Source of the DNA: an uncultured Cytophagales bacterium
Lineage (GTDB): Bacteria; Bacteroidota; Bacteroidia; Cytophagales; Cyclobacteriaceae
Assembly (NCBI GenBank): GCA_913057175.1
Contig: CAJXNP010000014.1
Coordinates: 185,282-249,281, forward strand
Direction: 5' to 3'
DNA length: 64,000 bases
Part shown: in pieces, positions 61,001 through 64,000 of the stretch
How the letters are laid out: the number at the start of each line of letters is the position of its first letter
Position numbering within the stretch: the stretch's first letter is position 1
Program-made: the position numbers and the translations under genes
The notes under the pieces: model-generated
Seen by the model: the letters and a program-made list of their open reading frames with translations, nothing else
Database searches by the model: none
What the model was told of the DNA's origin: nothing

Positions 61001-61463
61001 AATGAACCGATGGATTAAAGCGGTGAAAGCAAATGAAATCAAATCTGCACCAGTTCTACCTGGCTCAGAGGAAGGTCCAAACGATCAATCACCAAATAAA
61101 GATTCAAGAAGGGAAGCATGTGGAGTTACCATACTTGATCCTACAAGATTATCTGTCAAATGTTGTGATGGCAACCAAATTATCATTCATGTGCCGGGAA
61201 AAACTCTGATAGAAAATCAATGTAAAGAGTCAAAGAAAGATAAACCTGGTTTAAAAGTAGGTCGATACCAAAACAAGGAAGTATTGGTTTACACAGGTGG
61301 TAGTAAAGCTGTAAGCCTACCGTTTGCGCTTCCTTCAAATGTATACGCTCCAGTCGTAATAGGTATGAATAGACCAAGTGGCGAGAGAGCAAAAGGTTAT
61401 TTGAAAGCTACTCAACAAAAAACGAATGGGGAACTTTCAGCAGGTTATACAATAGAAGGTTAA
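58044..61463 (+). CDS. Subtilisin-like (S8) serine peptidase without recognisable signal peptide
   Basis: ATG at 58044 (MIPKNQLFVSVQ) gives 1139 residues; GTG at 57942 would add 34. An N-terminal beta domain (about 1-110) is followed by a propeptide-like region. The catalytic domain begins about residue 340: TIAVFDPNG with the Asp, GGDHGTECAS with the His, SIGNNG as the oxyanion Asn and GGTSHSCPTVAGAAAL with the Ser. Between His and Ser there is an unusual beta insertion (SSTLQAIASAGSNTIIL to GPNDYEFD). C-terminal to the peptidase lie a CARDB-like domain (FLRVRNFGTAATNEVYLRAL) and a final region with ACGVTI and KCCDGNQ. Neither start gives a signal peptide, and no T9SS domain is seen. It is likely an active protease, but its location and target are unclear. 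Confidence 0.82.
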   Translation: MIPKNQLFVSVQNHNYESCKAEVTFRMTHRKDWEKIPYNESQGCYMLAGCQPGTYEIKVSGKKGWLEDHRTVDIKSGNNYLYSSIAPEKTPFYWASDNEKVFFQEDDSKVLLFVYGKEAEKRTKEISKANKIKVDDLPENTKDQSAPGGAKFYLNVPKESKSRDEFLDGFTSLANARFREHGLQYYITKPIIKGENTVEGLLNELIVKFKSHVTREEVHRIAKANNFEVVRSVKYLGNTYVLRYGKYPNYEMLRTPLSNKEELPIIWVEPNRIETITNDLFIPNDFLYSEQPHFGVINADDAWDTLDDININIRSGSPDITIAVFDPNGVSPSHPDLTGTLTDGTAKMVANFDFTNWQNQTVALLGGDHGTECASSATGQFNNSTGATGLAGNCHLIGARLGATLTDQADAWIWAAGFQTGNTNPAFPGAVSRPADVISNSWGSNGSALSNTYRDTFDFLTSFGRNGRGCIVCFSIGNNGYVDFTTHATLRRMYAAYEKTIAIGASINANPTNPVNSSHPDQNGNTNNLPASVDTRAYYNPFGPALDIVSPSHTSYAPAKIDPILSAVIEDTGDIPSGAVASSTLQAIASAGSNTIILNSTAGFAAGEFLVIGFPGSANREYFGINSIAGNTITLNGNLANAQPAGTVVSSGPNDYEFDFGGTSHSCPTVAGAAALVLSVRPTLNWVQVREILRTTAAQIDFTQANATGQWVDLDGDAIPDFSQWYGYGRLDVDAAVQTTRDMLNFQDVVIRDNLTDVGIVPSNGWHAHSPDVWVRQSDDPIPALAYNAAPPHQNALRGQDNYVFLRVRNFGTAATNEVYLRALITHFPGFEFRYPQEWQPSNRPGQALPSPLEPGTYLIGEQLIDNLAIGTDTIIKMTWDQNLIPPASVMVGGINVEWHPCILAEISPHDGPNPSTTGHAVKDNNNLAHRNIRIDDPGDDISGDDFAVAVVAGTSDVFGVQSIILDRTFLPDNYDVFIRVEDENVMNRWIKAVKANEIKSAPVLPGSEEGPNDQSPNKDSRREACGVTILDPTRLSVKCCDGNQIIIHVPGKTLIENQCKESKKDKPGLKVGRYQNKEVLVYTGGSKAVSLPFALPSNVYAPVVIGMNRPSGERAKGYLKATQQKTNGELSAGYTIEG

Positions 61464-61480
61464 TTAAGTTAGTCAATGAG

Positions 61481-61506
61481 GAGGTAGGGTGTAACTACCC
61501 TACCTC
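61481..61506 (+). terminator. Intrinsic terminator after the subtilase
   Basis: GAGGTAGGGT (61481-61490) pairs perfectly over 10 bp with ACCCTACCTC (61497-61506) around the loop GTAACT, followed by TATTATATTT. It lies 18 bases after the stop codon at 61463. Confidence 0.82.
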
Positions 61507-61614
61507 TATTATATTTATACTGCATCAGATTCTCAAAAGACCCTGATGGAATCAAATGCTTCAAGGGTACCAATTTTTGTCAGGTGGGTACAATGCTTTC
61601 ACATACTATATAAT

Positions 61615-61659
61615 AAATTACTGTCTTGCCCAATTTTAAATCCCGGATGACAGTAATTT
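61615..61659. repeat. Perfect 11-bp inverted repeat upstream of the hydrolase gene
   Basis: AAATTACTGTC (61615-61625) and GACAGTAATTT (61649-61659) are exact reverse complements 23 bases apart, about 280 bases before the gene at 61940. They could be a regulatory hairpin, a second terminator or a fragment of a mobile element. Apart from this and the terminator, the 476-bp gap shows nothing recognisable. Confidence 0.6.
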
Positions 61660-61939
61660 AGAAACATCTTTACAATTTAAGTAATTGCAATTTGCAAGCA
61701 TTAATGAATGATCCTCATAAGTTAAAATCTTTCTATTGCTCTTCCGATACAGAAGGATGAGTTCAATATCAGCTCATCCAAACAATAAAATGACATTTAT
61801 TCACCAACTACTTTTTCCAATGTCGTGGTTTTTTCTCATTTTGGTAAACGTTAAAATTTTATAAAACTAAAGACACCAGTTGTAGGAGGAATTCAAATTT
61901 AAGTCCTTCTACCCGGTCTGATTAAGCTAAACAAATACG

Positions 61940-63097
61940 ATGAAATTAATTCTATACATACTCCTGACAATTTTTATCAACCAGAATCTTTTCGGGCAAG
62001 AATCAATGTTATGCACAGGTCATTATTGGACAGAAGATGAAGCAGCATTGATGTTGAAAAAATTTGAATCAGAGTGGAATGGTTTGGCATCATGGGAAAA
62101 AAGGGCAGATAAAATCAGGGATGGCATCATTGAGGGAATGCAACTTGACAAAATGGATGATATTTCAGGAAACTTCCATGCAATCATCAGAAATACGAAA
62201 GAAATGGATGGTTACATTGTAGAGAATATTGCCATTGAAAGTTTCCCGGGTTTTTACGTAACAGGAAATCTCTACAGACCGGCACAGAAACAGGAAAAAT
62301 ATGCAGCCGTTTTAAGTCCTCATGGCCACTTGGCAAACAAACGATTTACACATTACATCCAGAAACGTTGTGCCGTTTTAGCACGGATGGGAGCAATAGT
62401 GTTTGCTTATGATATGGTCGGATATGGAGAGTCTCAACAAGTAAGTCATAAGATCCCTATTGCCTTACTGCTCCAAACCTATAATAGCAAAAGAGTGTTA
62501 GACTATTTGCTTTCCAGGCCAGATGTAGATCCGGAACGTATAGGAATGACCGGGGGTTCAGGTGGAGGAACACAAACCTTTGTTTTAGCGGCTATTGATG
62601 ACCGGATAAGGGTTTCTGCCCCGGTCGTTCAGGTATCAGCACATTTCTTCGGTGGGTGCGTCTGTGAAAGTGGTATGCCTATACACAAAAGCAATGAACA
62701 CCAGACTAATAATGTTGAGATTGCCGCTCTTTGTGCACCGAGGCCCATGCTATTGGTATCAGACGGAAATGACTGGACACGCAACACGCCACGAGTTGAA
62801 TATCCTTACATACAAAAGGTCTATTCTTTGTATGATGTAGAACACAAAGTGGAGAATGTACATTTACCGCTGGAAAAACACGATTATGGATTTTCAAAAC
62901 GAGTAGCTATGTATAATTTCTTCTCTCACTATCTAAAACTTAATAGTAGAAATGTTCCCTACGAAGATGGTTACAAAGAGGACTTTGTAACAATTTTGCC
63001 GGAATCAGACCTGAAGGTCTTTGATGAGAACTTTCAAACACCAAGTGACCTTTTACAAGGTGATGAAGCAGTCATGAACTATCTTGATATTAGATAA
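61940..63097 (+). CDS. Exported alpha/beta-hydrolase (acetyl-xylan-esterase-like)
   Basis: This 385-residue protein has a signal peptide ending LFGQ. PGFYVTGNLYRPAQ and AAVLSPHGHLAN are typical of the large hydrolases with a preceding helical region. MTGGSGGGTQTF places the nucleophile at Ser207. LLVSDGNDWT contributes the acid near 275 and EKHDYGFSKR the His near 312. This family in Bacteroidota is often annotated as acetyl xylan esterase or dienelactone hydrolase-like, with unknown natural esters. It is a single gene. Confidence 0.8.
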   Translation: MKLILYILLTIFINQNLFGQESMLCTGHYWTEDEAALMLKKFESEWNGLASWEKRADKIRDGIIEGMQLDKMDDISGNFHAIIRNTKEMDGYIVENIAIESFPGFYVTGNLYRPAQKQEKYAAVLSPHGHLANKRFTHYIQKRCAVLARMGAIVFAYDMVGYGESQQVSHKIPIALLLQTYNSKRVLDYLLSRPDVDPERIGMTGGSGGGTQTFVLAAIDDRIRVSAPVVQVSAHFFGGCVCESGMPIHKSNEHQTNNVEIAALCAPRPMLLVSDGNDWTRNTPRVEYPYIQKVYSLYDVEHKVENVHLPLEKHDYGFSKRVAMYNFFSHYLKLNSRNVPYEDGYKEDFVTILPESDLKVFDENFQTPSDLLQGDEAVMNYLDIR

Positions 63098-63147
63098 GAA
63101 TTTTCACTAACAACGTGCTATACATGTATCATTTTTTTTTGCCATGG

Positions 63148-63462
63148 TTATTTCTTCTTAGGGGCTCTTTCTTTAGTCAATAGTTGTGCATCCTGAAGTT
63201 TTCTGCCCAGCTCATCATCTTTTGCGATTAGTAAAAAATCCTTTTCCAATCTCAATGCCTTAAGTACATTGAGGTAATGCCCAATGCTAACAGACGATGA
63301 ACCCTTTTCTATGGATATCAATGTATTTCTACCAATACCCGCTCGTTCAGCGACCATTTCACCACTAAACTTCCGTCGCAACCGTGCCAATCGGATTTGT
63401 CCACCAACTGTTTCAAGGATCTGTTGCATTTTTGGAAGTAAAACAGCACTCTTCTTTTTCAT
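63148..63462 (-). CDS. XRE-family (HipB-like) DNA-binding protein
   Basis: The start at 63462 (MKKKSAVLLPK) gives 104 residues. An upstream ATG at 63483 would place the coding region over the operator-like repeats, so the shorter form is preferred. The Cro/C1 helix-turn-helix lies at about 18-75 (VGGQIRLARLRRKFSGEMVAERAGIGRNTLISIEKG). The length and basic C-terminal tail resemble HipB-type antitoxins. No HipA-type kinase is visible next to it, so it is either an orphan regulator or the partner lies elsewhere. Confidence 0.82.
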   Translation of the reverse strand: MKKKSAVLLPKMQQILETVGGQIRLARLRRKFSGEMVAERAGIGRNTLISIEKGSSSVSIGHYLNVLKALRLEKDFLLIAKDDELGRKLQDAQLLTKERAPKKK

Positions 63463-63464
63463 AA

Positions 63465-63512
63465 TGTTTATTATATTAAGCAAATATAGGCATTATTGTT
63501 TATCATATTAAA
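63465..63512. promoter_or_regulatory. Two repeated operator-like sites before the XRE gene
   Basis: TGTTTATTATATTAAG (63465-63480) recurs as TGTTTATCATATTAAA (63497-63512), exactly 32 bases apart, about three helical turns. The second copy is close to palindromic (GTTTA...TAAAC). The first lies immediately before the start codon at 63462, the expected place for autorepression. Confidence 0.6.
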
Positions 63513-63697
63513 CATTATAATTAATTCTATCAAAATCACTCAGGGAGGGCTATGAGTAAATCCGCCATCTCTGTTTCGATAAGTACAACTAATTTCTGCT
63601 TTCTTTTTTCTCCCAATCCTTTATCATCTTCTCACATTCTTTTCCGGGCAATCTTCGGTTAAAATTCATGGGCTCCTATAGCTTTCTTATTACTTCA

Positions 63698-63931
63698 CTA
63701 TAAAGGATGAAAGAACAATTCATCATTTAAATCTAATACCCACAATATCCCATGAACTTCAAAACCCATCTCAATAGATATTTTCCTTAACAAATTGTCA
63801 CCGGTTAGGATACCAATGTCTAGCTCCCGGGCGTGATAAAAGACAGACAAGTTAGCAGGTGGTAATCGCTTGGATATTTCTTCTTCCAACTCTTCCAGGT
63901 AGTTAACATTTTTTAAAATAAAGGTAACTAT
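63698..63931 (-). pseudogene. PIN-domain protein remnant (C-terminal part)
   Basis: The minus-strand frame is open for about 77 codons from just after a TGA at 63932 to the stop at 63698. It has no ATG or GTG start, only TTG/CTG possibilities. KRLPPANLSVFYHARELDIG, ILTGDNLLRKI and EVHGILWVLD match the C-terminal half of PIN-domain (DUF3368-like) proteins with the TGDxxLR acidic motif. The N-terminal half with the first catalytic Asp residues is missing, so it is a fragment unless a frameshifted part lies beyond the window edge. Confidence 0.55.
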
Positions 63932-64000
63932 TCAGGTAAAAATAAATTTCGTTTTAAGTGGATAACTTTGCAAGTTAAAAGTGTGGTTTTGAACAGTATA

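Noticed and set aside
63148..63931. Intact toxin-antitoxin pair made of the XRE and PIN-like genes
   Set aside because: The PIN-like frame lacks its N-terminal half and a start codon, and the two are over 230 bases apart, so no functional pair can be claimed.
1..64000. tRNA or rRNA genes
   Set aside because: No cloverleaf-like or rRNA-like stretch was recognised by eye in the gaps; a tRNA search program would be needed to exclude one fully.

Overview
The window reads as a chromosomal segment of a Bacteroidota bacterium, probably a marine polysaccharide-degrading member of the Cytophagales. The evidence is a SusC/SusD pair preceded by a FecI-type sigma factor and FecR-type anti-sigma factor, many lipoproteins with short Bacteroidota lipoboxes, one protein with a type IX secretion (T9SS) C-terminal domain, AT-rich intergenic DNA and almost no classical Shine-Dalgarno sites. 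The lineage call is inference from gene content; no rRNA or tRNA gene was seen.

Positions 1-39552 are a large polysaccharide utilisation locus (PUL). It opens with a truncated GH78-type alpha-L-rhamnosidase (minus strand, running off the left edge). Next come a GH39-like/GH105/DUF4038/LamG operon (2928-8342), an ADP-ribosylglycohydrolase-like protein and an esterase (minus strand), a DUF6250 lipoprotein, a large six-hairpin-barrel protein and a GH43-like propeller. A GntR-type regulator with a sugar-binding-like C-terminus (14727-15764) separates this block from the sigma/anti-sigma/SusC/SusD block (15998-23044). A terminator-like hairpin follows susD. Then an approximately 12 kb, almost gapless operon (23188-35265) encodes a T9SS-secreted beta-helix protein (the only lyase candidate), GH172-like, GH43-like, sialate-O-acetylesterase-like, GDSL, FG-GAP, GH88, GH35/42-like (DUF5597-like) and S1 sulfatase proteins. 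A PHP-type metallohydrolase and a second FG-GAP lipoprotein close the locus. Rhamnosidase, two kinds of unsaturated uronyl hydrolase and a sulfatase point to a sulfated rhamnose- and uronate-containing glycan (ulvan-like or rhamnogalacturonan-like). This substrate is inferred, not shown.

Positions 39789-44429 hold one 1546-residue Eco57I/type IIG-like restriction-modification protein. Its reading frame carries an in-frame insertion of a DUF559 (Vsr-like, PD-(D/E)XK) nuclease domain bracketed by short palindromic repeats, plus a solo copy of the same repeat further downstream. This is the most unusual object in the window.

Positions 44474-55954 (minus strand) are one energy-metabolism operon: a small HEPN-like protein, a very long pyruvate:ferredoxin oxidoreductase, rnfC, rnfD, rnfG, rnfE, rnfA, a small Cys-rich membrane protein, a ferredoxin-NADP+ reductase-like protein and rnfB. 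Together they could oxidise pyruvate to reduced ferredoxin and pass electrons to a Rnf ion pump or to NADP+.

Positions 56235-64000 are a loose collection: a possible small membrane protein, a Gfo/Idh/MocA oxidoreductase with a Tat-like leader, a subtilisin-like peptidase without a recognisable signal peptide, an alpha/beta hydrolase, a solitary XRE regulator with two repeated operator-like sites, and the remnant of a PIN-domain protein.
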